The notes under the pieces: generated by a model
The model's database searches: none
Seen by the model: only the letters and a program-made list of their open reading frames with translations
Told to the model about the DNA's origin: nothing
Source: Amanita rubescens
Taxonomy: Eukaryota > Basidiomycota > Agaricomycetes > Agaricales > Amanitaceae
Assembly (NCBI GenBank): GCA_015039365.1
Contig: WION01000005.1
Location: 310,001 to 374,000, forward strand
Reading direction: 5' to 3'
Length of the DNA: 64,000 bases
Shown: positions 37,661 through 53,193 of the stretch, piece by piece
Layout: each line of letters begins with the position of its first letter
How positions within the stretch are numbered: the stretch's first letter is position 1
Position numbers and translations under genes: made by a program

Positions 37661-39530
37661 CTACAATTTAGCTCTAAACTGCGCCTCAGTCACGCCCGCT
37701 CCCATCGCTGCCGTAGACGACACTCCCCCTGTGACCGTCTTGATCAGATTGTCAGCGTAGTCTGCCCCACTCCACTAATTTATCTGTTAACTCTCTCTGC
37801 TACTCGTCGAACAAAAGACTCTTACCTTCTGATGGGTAAGAACATCCGTTCCAAGCTCTCGTTCCTTCCTTTGGATAAGCTCTACATATGCTTTCATGCC
37901 ACTCTTTCCATAGTTTTTCGCAAATAGGTCAGAGATATACGCATTCGAATGCAAACCACCAAGCTATCACACGTGTCAGACGTTGCAAACTCGTGCTCGG
38001 AAATACCCACAGTGATGAATTGCCAGACAAATCCAAGCTGGCCTAATTTCCATACAAACGATTCCATGTCCTTTTCTCCAAGCCCGGCAGCATCCCAGTT
38101 GAAAGATGGACTGAGATTGTAGCACAACCACTTGCCAGGGTAGGCCGAGTGTACGCCCGCCGCGAATTCTTGCGCTTGCGATAACATGGGCTTCTTTGTT
38201 TCCATCCACAGTAAATCCGCATAAGGGGCAAATGCAACAGCTCGATTGATAGCACACTTGGTACCGCCCTGGTAACGGTAATAACCTTCACGCGTTCTAG
38301 GGCTATCCCAATCCCAATGTGGTACCATCTTCAAGCCAAACTCTTGCTTGGCAATGGCAATAGCTTGGGGGTAAGAAACATGGGCCACGCGTGCAAGGAA
38401 CCTCTCAACCACAGATTTGTTTGTGCCCTCTTTGCTCAGTGCATTCGCAAGTGTGATCGAAAATAGCTCGAGCTTGGCTTCTGCGAGCCACTTATCCTCA
38501 ATGGCCTGCAGCTGACTACCGGCGATACCAGCAGCTTCCGCTTCTACCATGACAGAATTCAAAGGCCTCAAGCTCGGATTCGTACTGCCAAGAATAAACG
38601 CATGGTCACGATCGTCAATGTTCGACGTGATCAAAGTGGCCGCCTCCGAATCCGTGCGTGCAATCGCAAGATTCTCAACGCCCATAATGTCATACTGCAA
38701 ACGAATGGCAACGAGACGGTTAATGTGCTCTTGGATGGGAACCAAGACTTTCCCAGCCATATGACCGCATTTCTTGGTACCAGGAGCTTGGTCTTCGATG
38801 TGAATGCCAGCCGCACCCTTTTCCACGAACATCTTTGTGAGTTTCATGACAGCTGTCAGCCCACCGTGTCCAGTATCTGCGTCGGCTATAATCGGACGAA
38901 GGTAGTCGATGTATGAAGTCTTGGCAAGTTCAATTTCGGACATGTGGGACCGGGCTTCGTGTTGTTTTCTGTCATGAAACAGCTGTGCCATGAAAAGATG
39001 CTCAACTTTATTCGGCACAGTGTTAGACGGATAGTCTGACATGTGCATAAGCGACGCATCACAGAGGCGCAACGTATTCATTACCTGCTAGGTCCGGGCC
39101 GGGCTCGTTAGTCGAAGATGCAGTGCTGGACGACTGCCACCCTGACACGTAGACCGTCTCCAAGTACTTGGCCATCTGGGTCACTTGCACAGGATCAAGG
39201 CTACATGACGATGAGTTTTCAGTGTAGAGATCAGCAACAAGCCTGGCGCTTACGCTCCGTATGTGTGCGATGGAGTGCCTCGTTTCGCATGCTCGCTGAA
39301 AGTGTGCCACACCTTCTTGGCTTGAATGTCGGAAGGATACTGGATCTGGATAGTACCACGCTTGGATACGACCTCTACTGCTGTGTAAGGCCGTTTGACT
39401 TGCGCAAAGCGGGAGCTCTAGCGTAGACAATGAACTCTTGTTTCATTTTGAATAGCCAATTGAAACTGACCTTCCACCACTGCTCTACTTGAGCAACCTC
39501 CTGCGCGAATCTCGCCCTTTCGTGAGTCAT
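37661..39530 (-). CDS. ICL1: Isocitrate lyase
   Basis: This glyoxylate-cycle enzyme splits isocitrate to glyoxylate and succinate. The start at 39528-39530 gives [19 protein letters not shown]. The catalytic signature KKCGHMAGK is intact (near 38760), with the nucleophilic Cys. Other family segments are [53 protein letters not shown] and [12 protein letters not shown]. The end, after small introns, includes [20 protein letters not shown] then VLTHQKWSGADY, and the stop is at 37661-37663. Length near 550 aa fits fungal ICL. The C-terminal residues (RAKL) could act as a PTS1-like tripeptide (AKL), consistent with peroxisomal/glyoxysomal location. 2-methylisocitrate lyase was considered, but KKCGHM is the ICL form shared by both, so this is not absolute. 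Transcription is expected to be carbon-regulated; no site is visible. Confidence 0.93.
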
Positions 39531-39729
39531 ATTACGGTTAGCGGATAGGGATGAAATTGCATGGCGCTAGTATAGCCCCTGTCCACTTTAAGTAGTATGC
39601 CAAAACCGGCACATGTGATTCACACAAGCGGCCAGTCCCGTGTGATAATCCTGGCTTTGCATTCGTGGCCATTCATGCACATGTCCATTACCACGCACTG
39701 TATTTTAGCTCTGTATAATACGTACATTC

Positions 39730-41480
39730 CTAGCGTCTATCACCATCGTACACTAGGCCAGCGAGCCCATATCTAATGACAAAGGCTAACACGCTCCCCG
39801 CGATCTGTAGGAATATCAATACACCGGTTCCGGGACGGTTGTCAGCCGTACTCACCTGTGACCAGATCAGGACTTTAACCAGCTTTTTCTCATTCATTGG
39901 TCCGAATCGTACTAGGAAAAAGTTGAGGATAGTTAGATTACTTGATTCTAAAATAGTTCCATTTGTGGAATGTGTCGTAAGCTCCGTTAAACCCAAAGCT
40001 GCAAACGTGCGTAGTACGAATACAGTCAACTGCGAGGGCGCTTTAAGAAACATCGTTTTGGAAGGAAAGAGCAAATTGGTTTCAGGGTCGAATCTGCGAT
40101 TGTGCGGTATTTAGAATTGTTCAATGAAAACAGAAGTTAGTTACCTTGGAACTCTATGCCGCGGGCACGGTACCAAACCGAATAGTTGGGGACATGAAAG
40201 CAGGAAGTTGAATATTTGAGGCATAAAGAAGAGCAGGAGCGTTTTTGAGAAGTGGGCTTGAATACCGACGACGGCAAAGGCCATGCCAGTAACATAACAG
40301 AATGTGTCGCCAGGGAATGCTCGTGCAGGGTACCTGAATTATCCTTCTTGAGAAAAATCAGCGACAAAATACCGTCATACACTTACCAATTGTGATATAT
40401 GAAGCCAGCGCATATGGCAACCAATGGGATCATAAAATAAAGACTGAATAAATGCCTCTCAACAAGTTCTCGACTGCCATAGGACATTCCCGCGCTCCAA
40501 ACACCACCAATACCTAGTTCTGCCTTGTCCCCGAGTAGATGTATGGGTATCCGAAAGTCGACGGGCCATGGAAGGTAAAGCAAGTCGTTCACGATGACGG
40601 AAAGAGCAATGATGAGTGCTTGGCTGACTTCAGATCCATTTATTCCAGCCAGAATGTTGATGCTATTTGTGCAAAAAGTAGATAGCAAAGCCATGTATAG
40701 ATAATAGAGGGGCCCTTTAAATAGAACTCAGACCTGGGGTAATGATGGAACGCGAAAAAAAAAGACTGACCAAGGTTGAGTAACGTCCCGAATATGAAAC
40801 GTAGCGGCAAGGGAACGACCACATGCGTATTTCCGCGTTCAGCATAGTAGACCATTAACACCGGAATCGATGCGATTATCGGGATAGGCAGTTTATGTCG
40901 CCACCGAATGTCAAACACGTCGTCGAGGAATCCAAGCATTGTTGCCATTAGTAGAGAAAGCAAGGAGGATAAATACACTGCGAGCTATGAGAATATTAGC
41001 ATAGTGGCACCTCAGGACAGAATCCCAGCCAGCGCACCTGGTAATGAGGAAACTCAATGACGTCTAATCCTTCATGACGTTGAGAGCCCGGTGTGAAACG
41101 CATTATTGAGTAGGAAAAGACAAAGGGTATGAAAAGCGTCAGAGATAACACGTATATTGACGCGCATACTAGTCCCATGCTCTCCGGTCTGTACAATGTT
41201 ATTAAACTAAGGTCCTGTGAAAATAAGTCAGGACTTGCATTGGAGTATAGTAAGTCTTCAAGAGATCTTTTCCCTTGAGATTTGCATTGACAAAAGTTGG
41301 ACCAAGAGCTGGCACAAGATATAGTGTTGCAAGGAAGGCGAAGAGAGAGAACCCAAGGGATGTATAGAGTGCAGGCAGAGCTGGAATTGGGTCGAGGAGA
41401 GGCCTGACTACGAGCCATGCGGCAACTGGAACGAGCCCGAAGAGGAGGGCAGAAGGCAAAGGTCTTGGTCGTAGTGTCAT
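39730..41480 (-). CDS. ALG7: UDP-GlcNAc:dolichyl-phosphate GlcNAc-1-P transferase
   Basis: This ER membrane enzyme starts the lipid-linked oligosaccharide for N-glycosylation and is the target of tunicamycin. ATG at 41478-41480 gives [20 protein letters not shown]. About ten hydrophobic segments follow. Conserved cytosolic loops are seen: [35 protein letters not shown] (the DDxxD-like catalytic region), [20 protein letters not shown] and [20 protein letters not shown]. The C-terminal part has [20 protein letters not shown]. The stop is at 39730-39732. Several introns interrupt it, and one hydrophobic exon boundary (near 40690-40780) is less certain. It is divergent from TAD3, with only 61 bp between the two start codons. 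Confidence 0.95.
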
Positions 41481-41541
41481 TAAACACGTTCAAACTGGCA
41501 CCGCGTGTCCAGTTACTAATCTTATCTTTATACCGCCTAAC
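41481..41541. promoter_or_regulatory. Compact bidirectional promoter, ALG7 / TAD3
   Basis: Only 61 bp separate the ALG7 ATG (minus strand) from the TAD3 ATG (plus strand). Both 5' UTRs and core promoters must be extremely short, overlap each other, or extend into the neighbouring coding sequence. The segment contains no TATA box. Confidence 0.5.
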
Positions 41542-42655
41542 ATGGAATCTCCAACTGGGCCATACCTTGAAGGGGATCCAACCGACGTTATCCCAGATGA
41601 ACAGTTGCCATTTACAAGGTTCAAGCTGCCTCCCGAAGAAGAAGATCCTGATTCAATACGAACAGGTAGTTACCACCGCACTTTTCACTTTTACCGCGCT
41701 GAGAAGTAGTCAGTCGATGCCTGGGTCGTTGACATCGAAGACCAGCGCCGCATTACGGACATGCTAAAGTACGTATCGTCAGGCTTCACCGTGCTTATAA
41801 TCCATATCCAACTAGATGGATCAAACAGAATGGCCTCGAGACGCCGGAATTAGGGCATCTAAAGCGAGTAAAAAAACAGGGCGGTTTAACAACCCTCCTC
41901 TTGACAATGGGCGCAACCCTTCCTCCCCTTCCAGAGTTCATCGATAACCAACCGTATCTTGTATCTGTCCCAAGCTCCTCGGCCCTCACTTTACCGTCCT
42001 TATCCCTTAAATCAGCCATATGGCCCACATTCTATGCTCCTCGTAGGAAAGGTGAAGAAGATGAGTGGTCGCGAGGGAAAGCGAGATGGGCATGGGAAGC
42101 GATGGAAGCTGCCGTGAATGTCGCCATTCGAGCGAAAGAAAGCGGAGATGTACGTTCTCATGACCTCGAATCACGATATCCGTTTCTCAAACCATCCTCA
42201 AGCTGCCCATCGCTGCATGCATCCCGGCTTCATATGAAGACCCTTCAGAGTCGGTCACATTCACCGCATATGACACCAGAACATCAACCCAACATGCCCT
42301 GCGCCATGCTGCCGTGAATGTAGTTCGACAGATAGCGGACCATCGCGCTTTCCAATCCAGCCGGACAGACAGCGTCGGACGAGAAAATGGCGCAAACTAT
42401 CTCTTGAGCTCGCTCACAGTTTTCCTGACTCACGAACCATGTATCATGTGCAGCATGGCTTTGCTCCATTCACGAGTCAAAGATGTCGTCTACCTCATTC
42501 CAATGTCGGAAACAGGCGGTTGCGGAGGTGTAACATGTTTACCCACACTAAAGGGGGTGAATCACCGTTTTGGTATTGGTGTTTGGAAAAACTTGGAATC
42601 GTGGTCCATGAGAGGGTCAGAAAACCTCATCATTGACAAAACGACAGACGCATGA
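41542..42655 (+). CDS. TAD3: tRNA-specific adenosine deaminase, Tad3 (ADAT3) subunit
   Basis: Tad3 pairs with Tad2 to convert wobble adenosine-34 to inosine in tRNA. ATG at 41542 gives [20 protein letters not shown]. Splicing near 42149/42206 joins GD to [20 protein letters not shown]. The cytidine-deaminase fold carries the zinc motif [20 protein letters not shown] followed by [15 protein letters not shown] and [11 protein letters not shown]. At the place of the usual H(A/P)E motif the sequence is [12 protein letters not shown], so the catalytic Glu is absent. This is the known mark of the non-catalytic Tad3 subunit and separates it from Tad2. The C-terminus is short and ordinary. The stop lies 17 bp from the stop of the convergent malic enzyme gene. 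Confidence 0.93.
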
Positions 42656-42672
42656 ATATGGTAATGTACGAC

Positions 42673-44823
<2,151 letters not shown>

Positions 44824-44973
44824 GAGAAGGGAAGACAAGTAAAATTAACGGGATATTATGGCTTTTTTAATACGCGGAACCAAGAACATGTGAAACCGCG
44901 CAGTCTCGTCTCGCAGAACGATCTAAACAGAAAAGCGGACTCCCGCACTCGCCATGCCGTTCTCGGCCCTTGT

Positions 44974-45534
44974 TCACCACAGCTCCCGCCGCTTCGTCCG
45001 AATCGCTCGAACCATCAACTTCTTCTCACTCCACCCCTCCCGCCGCCGCTCTAACCTTTCTTCCTCTTTTCGTATCTGTTTTTTCCGCTGAGGTTTCTTT
45101 AGTCCCGCTATTGCACCCACAAAACCCATCGTGCATCCAAACATCTTGGATAGCTTAATTCTGGTGTAGGTATTGGGGTCTGAATACCTTAACTGTCGAA
45201 TCTTTTCAACGTCCTCGTCAGAGAGTCGTACCGGCTCGGGTCGGTTGAGACGCGGTCGGCTGATGGGAGGGAGTGGTATGTCATCCGTTCGGGTTCCGCT
45301 TGTCCGGAGGAGCGGAGATGAAGGCGCAGTAGTGAGTGAATATGGCGAAGGCATAGTAGGGGGTGGTCGGTGGATGAATGTTAGTTTCTCTTCCGGGAGT
45401 TGCGTAACGACGGCTTTTGGATTATTTTCTAGAGGGTCCGTTCTGCGCATGGGAGGACGCTCTGCGGTTCCAGGACGTGGTCGCGGATATTTTGTGGCAT
45501 ATTGTCGAGTAAACCGCAGAACGGCGCTGTTCAT
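44974..45534 (-). CDS. MRPL20: Mitochondrial large-subunit ribosomal protein mL58 (Mrpl20-like)
   Basis: The 186-residue protein from ATG at 45534 begins MNSAVLRFTRQYATKYPRPR, a mitochondrial-type presequence. A Pro-rich middle is followed by the characteristic C-terminal part: LSDEDVEKIRQLRYSDPNTY, TRIKLSKMFGCTMGFVGAIA and GLKKPQRKKQ, then a Lys/Arg-rich helix ending RTKRRELW. This matches the fungal mitoribosomal mL58 family. The open frame extends upstream to 45651, but the presequence-like ATG at 45534 is preferred. The gene has no intron and lies 150 bp from the malic enzyme start, on the same strand. Confidence 0.85.
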   Translation of the reverse strand: MNSAVLRFTRQYATKYPRPRPGTAERPPMRRTDPLENNPKAVVTQLPEEKLTFIHRPPPTMPSPYSLTTAPSSPLLRTSGTRTDDIPLPPISRPRLNRPEPVRLSDEDVEKIRQLRYSDPNTYTRIKLSKMFGCTMGFVGAIAGLKKPQRKKQIRKEEERLERRREGWSEKKLMVRAIRTKRRELW

Positions 45535-45841
45535 CGTCGACCAGAAGGAAGAGAAACGCTGGAATTTGTTCCCACGCTTCACGTACAAAAGTCTAATAGG
45601 TACACCTAACGAAGGGGAATCGGTAACGAGCGAAACGACAAATGCAAGCAATCAGACTAGATAATAAGAAAAGACAGCGAGTACTCCGTATTCCCAGAAA
45701 ACCAAGAGAGAGAGACCAGAAGGAACCCAAAGATTATTGTACAGTAGAGTCCAAGACAACAACAAGATGAACGCATGTCATATCGAAGCTTCGGGTCATG
45801 AGGGGGTCCACTGAGGCGACAGAAACGTTTCTGCCCAATGC
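45535..45841. other. Intergenic region mL58 / disordered protein gene
   Basis: About 307 bp lie between the mL58 start and the stop of the next minus-strand gene. It contains a purine-rich patch (AGAGAGAGAGACC near 45703-45715) and no recognisable gene. Confidence 0.5.
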
Positions 45842-47575
45842 CTAGCCATGAGGAGAAGATGCACCTCTCTCGTTGCTCGTCAAGTGCGTAGGTTTTGGCG
45901 AGCGTCCAGTTACCGACGATCTGGACGCTTTGCCGTGAACGCTTGGCGGCGGCAGGTGATGCCCTGGGCCGTCGCGGTACCCCTGAGAGGAGTTGCGAGA
46001 AAAGGAAGATTCTGACGCGATCGTATTCATTGAATGCGTTCTGGCGCCAAATGCAACAGGGGACCCCATCTCACCATCCGGCCCTTCCTGGTTCTCACGA
46101 ATTTCTCTTTCTTGTCCCCAAGAAGGTCCCGTGCGGATTGAATCCGCTTTTGTCCTGGATGATGGTTCCGCAGACGACAGTTGCTGATATTCAGAAGTTC
46201 CGTTCCTGTGATGTCTCTCCCGCTCCCGACTCCCACTCGAACCTGACGTTGCCTGCCGCAGCGCATCTTCCAATTCTGCTACCCTGCGTTGCAATCCAGA
46301 AATATCCGATTGCATGGAAGCTACTTTTCGATCCACCAATGTCTCCACGACATCTTGTATTTTTTCCTGTTGCTGAGCCAAAGACTGCATTAGCAAGTTT
46401 GATCTTTGCAGCTGCTCACTGAGCCATTTTTTCAATTCCTTCGAGTCATTAAGGGCGTCATAAAACATTTCAAAAGGGGAAATGAAAGCGGCCTTGTCGC
46501 CAGAGTAACCAGGGTGGTGTAGCGCACTCGGAGTGGGTGGGACAAGGGTCGTTGCAATGGGTATAGAAGCCGCGGACGGTGACCGGCCCGTGAGACCGAC
46601 TTGGGGGGTTGAAGGTGGGGGCTGTTGTCGTGGATGGAGAGAGAGCCGAGTGGGTGTCGGTGGCACATTACCGGCAACTCGTCTGACGTTGTCCCCCGAG
46701 CTCATGACAGATGGTATCCTAGGAAGTGTTATCGGGGCTCTGTCTGTGTAGAATACGCCTTGGCGTCCGTCTGGTATGGGAGGTGCGCTTTGGATGACAG
46801 GACGTTGGTCAAAGGTGTCAGAATCTCTCGGATTGATCAAGAGGTCGGCCGGTTTCTTTCCAGGGCCCATATGTGCGGCTCGGCGACGGGCAAAGCTCGT
46901 ACGGGCAGCTATCGACAACGGTTGCTGAGGAGCGATTAGGGAAGTGGGGCTCGGTGGACGCGTTCCTGAACTAGCCACGTTCGTGCTCGGCCTCCGGATG
47001 GCAGATACGGTGTTTGGACTGCGTCGTAGAGAGCGAGGAGGAGGCGGTGGAGCGGTGGATGAGCCCTTTGAAGAGGAAGAAGAGAGCCGATCATCGGAGG
47101 AGGCTGATGAAGCGGTATTTACGAGAGAGTTGGACGGCGAAGTGACACCACTTATGCTGCGTTGGTCAATCAAAGATTTCTGTTTTTGTTTTGGGGGAGG
47201 ATTTGATTGCTGGGAAGCGGAGTCACGTTTGATAGAAAAGGCCATGACAACGGGCGATATGGGAGCGGAGTCTGTGGGTAGCCTAGTGCTTGGTGGACCG
47301 CCGCTTACTGTGACACGACGCCTTTTGAGGGGAGAGGGAGCTATGGACGCGTCGTCTGGAAGAGGTTCAGAACGATGATCTTGTTCTTCCTTTATGTCGG
47401 GTGAATCCGAGCTTCGGAGGAGTGAGCAGCGGGGGAAGGTATTGCGGATGAAGACATACATCGGTGACGCGGAACGCTTCCTACTGATTAGTGGGGGTAA
47501 AGCTGTGCCAGTTGGAGGGAGAGGAGTGGAACCGAAAGCGGTAGCGAAAGGAGGGAGAGATTGAGGAACGGACAT
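45842..47575 (-). CDS. Disordered Ser/Pro-rich protein with one coiled coil, unknown function
   Basis: ATG at 47575 opens MSVPQSLPPFATAFGSTPLP. A probable intron (about 47401-47450, donor GTATGT) would remove the segment read as YVFIRNTFPRCSLL and join SASP to SDSPDIKEEQDHRSE. Most of the protein is low complexity, rich in Ser, Pro, Arg, with SPLKRRRVTVSGG (possible nuclear signal) and polyproline. Near residues 370-450 there is one ordered part: EMFYDALNDSKELKKWLSEQ then LQRSNLLMQSLAQQQEKIQD and VAELEDALRQAT, a clear coiled coil. The tail is again disordered. I do not recognise the family. The basic cluster suggests a nuclear protein. It starts 46 bp downstream of the RTT109 stop, same strand. 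Confidence 0.7.
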   Translation of the reverse strand: MSVPQSLPPFATAFGSTPLPPTGTALPPLISRKRSASPMYVFIRNTFPRCSLLRSSDSPDIKEEQDHRSEPLPDDASIAPSPLKRRRVTVSGGPPSTRLPTDSAPISPVVMAFSIKRDSASQQSNPPPKQKQKSLIDQRSISGVTSPSNSLVNTASSASSDDRLSSSSSKGSSTAPPPPPRSLRRSPNTVSAIRRPSTNVASSGTRPPSPTSLIAPQQPLSIAARTSFARRRAAHMGPGKKPADLLINPRDSDTFDQRPVIQSAPPIPDGRQGVFYTDRAPITLPRIPSVMSSGDNVRRVAGNVPPTPTRLSLHPRQQPPPSTPQVGLTGRSPSAASIPIATTLVPPTPSALHHPGYSGDKAAFISPFEMFYDALNDSKELKKWLSEQLQRSNLLMQSLAQQQEKIQDVVETLVDRKVASMQSDISGLQRRVAELEDALRQATSGSSGSRERERHHRNGTSEYQQLSSAEPSSRTKADSIRTGPSWGQEREIRENQEGPDGEMGSPVAFGARTHSMNTIASESSFSRNSSQGYRDGPGHHLPPPSVHGKASRSSVTGRSPKPTHLTSNERGASSPHG

Positions 47576-47621
47576 GGTGGAAGGAAACAAGGCTTGAGAT
47601 TATTATTTCTGACAAAGATTT

Positions 47622-49100
47622 CTAACGACCCCTCCGTTGCTTCCTCCGCGCAGTCAATTCCCGCACCGCTCCCTCTCCGCCTCGCCCCGCCCCGACCCCG
47701 CCGCCCGTCGCCGCCCGCCCGTCCACCGCCGCCGTCCCGTAGATCACTTGAGAGTATATCTCTAATGACAGTTCAGGTTCTGTCCACCCGCCCGGTGATA
47801 ACTCCACTTCCTCATCCCGTCTCGCTTTTACACCCTGTCGCCGCGGCGTACTCGGTGCCTCAGGCGAACTCACTTCCCGCTCCGGAGTCACTCGTTCCGT
47901 CCCTGCTCTCTCCGTCGTGATCATGGGCGTGGGAACGGCGCCAATCCCTTCGCACAGCCGCTTGATCGTACTCTCAAGCGTCTCCGTCGCCCAGACCGCT
48001 CGTTCTGTCGTCGAGAACTCAACACCGCTCGTCATCGACGCTAACACACGTTTGATCATCTGCGGTGAAACGAGCCCTGGCCCAAGTACTGCTGTTGCCA
48101 TCTCTCCGTCCTCGACGGACTTGATTCCAACGGCAAAGAACCCCGTAATAGCTCCAGACACACATTCTTGCCGAAATGACATCCGTTCCCAGAATTCATC
48201 AGCTGACACCTTGCTTAGCTCTCCAAGTGGCGCATCATTCTTTCCCCCTTTGTCATCTTTCTCCTTCGTATCATACGAGTCCCTTCTCGCCCGCTTTCGC
48301 GCCGGTGACTTGATCTCTCCCTCCGTGTTGTACGCAATGTCGTCTAGAAAGCGCGACTTTGGGTCATCGTCAAATGACGGGATGAACCACCCTAGGTTCT
48401 TTCCTTCTTGACTCCGCGGACATGGCAAGGGAATATCTGTTTGTGAATACAGGTGTCCATATGTCCAAGTAACGTCACCTGGCGACGACACCGATTTTGA
48501 TGCATATTTTAGTGCATTCGATGCCTCAGACTCGGTATAGCCGGGTAAGAGGTAATATAGATCCAGGGCTGCTACTTTGGACTGTGTTTCCTTAGCTACA
48601 TCGGACAGGACGCGCTTCCACCACGCGCAAAGCTTGACATCACTCAAGGCACGTTTACCGGCAAACTCGGAAGAGTTGGGAAACAGATATTGCCCTTGTG
48701 CACGTGCGAATAAATGGATCCAAAGATGTTTGGCAGGTATGGGACGTGTCAAGGGAGTGGCATAATATGCGAGCAAAGTCCGCACCAGCGCCACTGTGGG
48801 AGACGGTTGGCTGCCTTGCCCGGTCGTGTCGACTTTCGCTATGTACAGGACGACACTGGACGTGCTTGGTATATGGTAGACAAAAGCCTCTATCGCCGTC
48901 ACCATTATACGCGGAGCATCTCGATTAGCCTGCTCTGAGCACAACACGAGTATCTCCTGCAGGTATATCCTGGGCAACGGTTTTGCGAATATGTAGAGAG
49001 ACGAGTTCTTGCGCGGAGCTGATACAAGTACATGGATATGAAATTCGCGGGTTCCAGGAAGATCTTTCAACGCAGCGAGCAGGCAGTCGCGGAGGATCAT
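47622..49100 (-). CDS. RTT109: Histone H3-K56 acetyltransferase Rtt109
   Basis: Rtt109 is a fungal p300-like acetyltransferase that, with Vps75 or Asf1, acetylates new histone H3. The start chosen at 49098-49100 gives MILRDCLLAALKDLPGTREF, the conserved N-terminus; the frame remains open upstream. Signatures include PTVALVRTLLAYYATPL, LWIHLFARAQGQYLFPNSSE, GKRALSDVKLCAWWKRVLSD and LDLYYLLPGYTES. The DDDPKSRFLDDIAY motif comes next, then FWERMSFRQECVSGAITGFF. There is a basic segment SPARKRARRDSYD between the last two. The C-terminal 130 residues are disordered. No intron is needed. It is 65 bp from the CUL1 stop, same strand. Confidence 0.92.
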   Translation of the reverse strand: MILRDCLLAALKDLPGTREFHIHVLVSAPRKNSSLYIFAKPLPRIYLQEILVLCSEQANRDAPRIMVTAIEAFVYHIPSTSSVVLYIAKVDTTGQGSQPSPTVALVRTLLAYYATPLTRPIPAKHLWIHLFARAQGQYLFPNSSEFAGKRALSDVKLCAWWKRVLSDVAKETQSKVAALDLYYLLPGYTESEASNALKYASKSVSSPGDVTWTYGHLYSQTDIPLPCPRSQEGKNLGWFIPSFDDDPKSRFLDDIAYNTEGEIKSPARKRARRDSYDTKEKDDKGGKNDAPLGELSKVSADEFWERMSFRQECVSGAITGFFAVGIKSVEDGEMATAVLGPGLVSPQMIKRVLASMTSGVEFSTTERAVWATETLESTIKRLCEGIGAVPTPMITTERAGTERVTPEREVSSPEAPSTPRRQGVKARRDEEVELSPGGWTEPELSLEIYSQVIYGTAAVDGRAATGGGVGAGRGGEGAVRELTARRKQRRGR

Positions 49101-49165
49101 TGGTTTGCCTTGCCGCTCGGCCAAACAATCATATCCAATCGCTGTTCCCACGGCAACAGATCTAA

Positions 49166-51852
<2,687 letters not shown>

Positions 51853-51951
51853 GGTACTGCGTAGAAGGTGAATGAATCCCAGCAGGTGCCACACGCGTGA
51901 AGCGCGTAGTAAATATTGCGGTGGCTGTGTCCATTGCTGTACAACTTGAAT
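51853..51951. promoter_or_regulatory. CUL1 upstream region
   Basis: This short stretch upstream of the CUL1 start should contain part of its promoter. No clear box was found. The sequence beyond it, on the plus strand, is the unexplained coding-like region. Confidence 0.3.
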
Positions 51952-53193
51952 ATGATCATCTCAGATCTCAAGACTCTCGTTCATGGTATGAGCCCTTGAT
52001 CGCGAATATCTCGCCAAAAGATTTTTTGTTACTGACTAGTATTCTCTAGTAGGCGGACGACCTCGGAACTGGGATTTATTCGCCAAAATTCTCGGAAAAG
52101 CTGGAGTATCATCTCGAGCTCGTGTGTTTGCGCGCGAAGTATTCAATACGCGTTGATATATAAGCCAGAGACATCGCAAACTCTTCATCGAGAATCGAGA
52201 TACCAATATCGTTGCACAACGCACTGACGTGCATTACACGTCATTAGCGTGATCTATCGGAGACGTCAATTCCATAAGAAGAACGTGAAGCGCCTCTTGG
52301 CGGCTTAAAATCTAGATTGGCTGCAACTAGCTTTTTGTTACTACATCTTCCGCCGGAGATTGCGGAGATCCTTTGGCGGAGCCGACATTGAAATCTGCTT
52401 TGGCGTCATAACTGCTTATTGCGGTAATTACGTGCAACTTAAATTCAGTCCAGGTCAATAATTTTTTGTGATATCTTTCCAAATACTTCATTCGCGCTCA
52501 GCTGATCAGATAGAGTCGGAATGTGAAGCGGGGGTCGCGCCGTTTCCCACACCTATAGTGGGCAGACTCGACCTTGCCATCCAACAGTTGATCCTTATCA
52601 CACTGAAAAAGTATAGCTACGCGACTAAGAACCGCAACATCCGTCCTGCTCTTACGGTGCAAACTTTCGTCGACGCTTTGCGCTTTACGATGAATCGAGA
52701 GGTAAGGGAAGACGAAAGGAAATGATTCGTTTGACGATATGCAGCATCATTCCTTCAAAACGTTCTCGTTAGGGTTCAGGGCGCGTCGCGAACTTTTCCC
52801 AGTGGTACTCGAAGTCGCCGCGAACCCTAGCCGCCATAACCAGGTATGCCGTATAGTGCGTATTGTTTCAATGTTTCCCCTTACGCCTTCAAGGTCACAT
52901 TCGCACTGTTTTATATGGCGGTGCCTGGAAATGGAGACTTGGGTTTTTTACACCACCTACCCCTGTCGTCGCTGTATTATTAACAAACCTTGTGATTGTA
53001 CGTCCCAATCTAGTTTGGATAAAAACGGTGCGTATTCGTTGTTACTTGATATGCATTGTACCTGGACTGGTTACTGGCAGGAATAGGGGGCTCCCGTTTG
53101 TTGACCGGGAAATTGTTCTACATCATGATCGCCCGGTACGCGCGGGGGCGATTCGACAGGAGGTACTTGTATAAGATGACGAGTTTGAACTAA
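51952..53193 (+). pseudogene. Unrecognised coding-like stretch, probably decayed
   Basis: No intact gene can be built here, but several protein-like segments with splice-like borders occur on the plus strand. After ATG at 51952 comes MIISDLKTLVHG with a donor-like GTATGA. Near 52045-52145 VGGRPRNWDLFAKILGKAGV and SSRARVFAREVFNTR run into a TGA. Next, YISQRHRKLFIENRDTN. The longest open segment (52468-52725) encodes VGRLDLAIQQLILITLKKYS and RPALTVQTFVDALRFTMNRE, followed by a GTAAGG donor. An acceptor near 52772 and further segments lead to about 53193. In-frame stops between segments point to a decayed gene or to exons I failed to join. I do not recognise the family. It borders the Plavaka remnant and may be part of the same accessory island. 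Confidence 0.3.

Noticed and set aside
45173..45664. 163-codon plus-strand frame
   Set aside because: Antisense to mL58; Gly/Ser-rich composition typical of a shadow frame.
47917..48411. 164-codon plus-strand frame
   Set aside because: It is antisense to RTT109, has no domain-like sequence and reflects the base composition of the coding strand.
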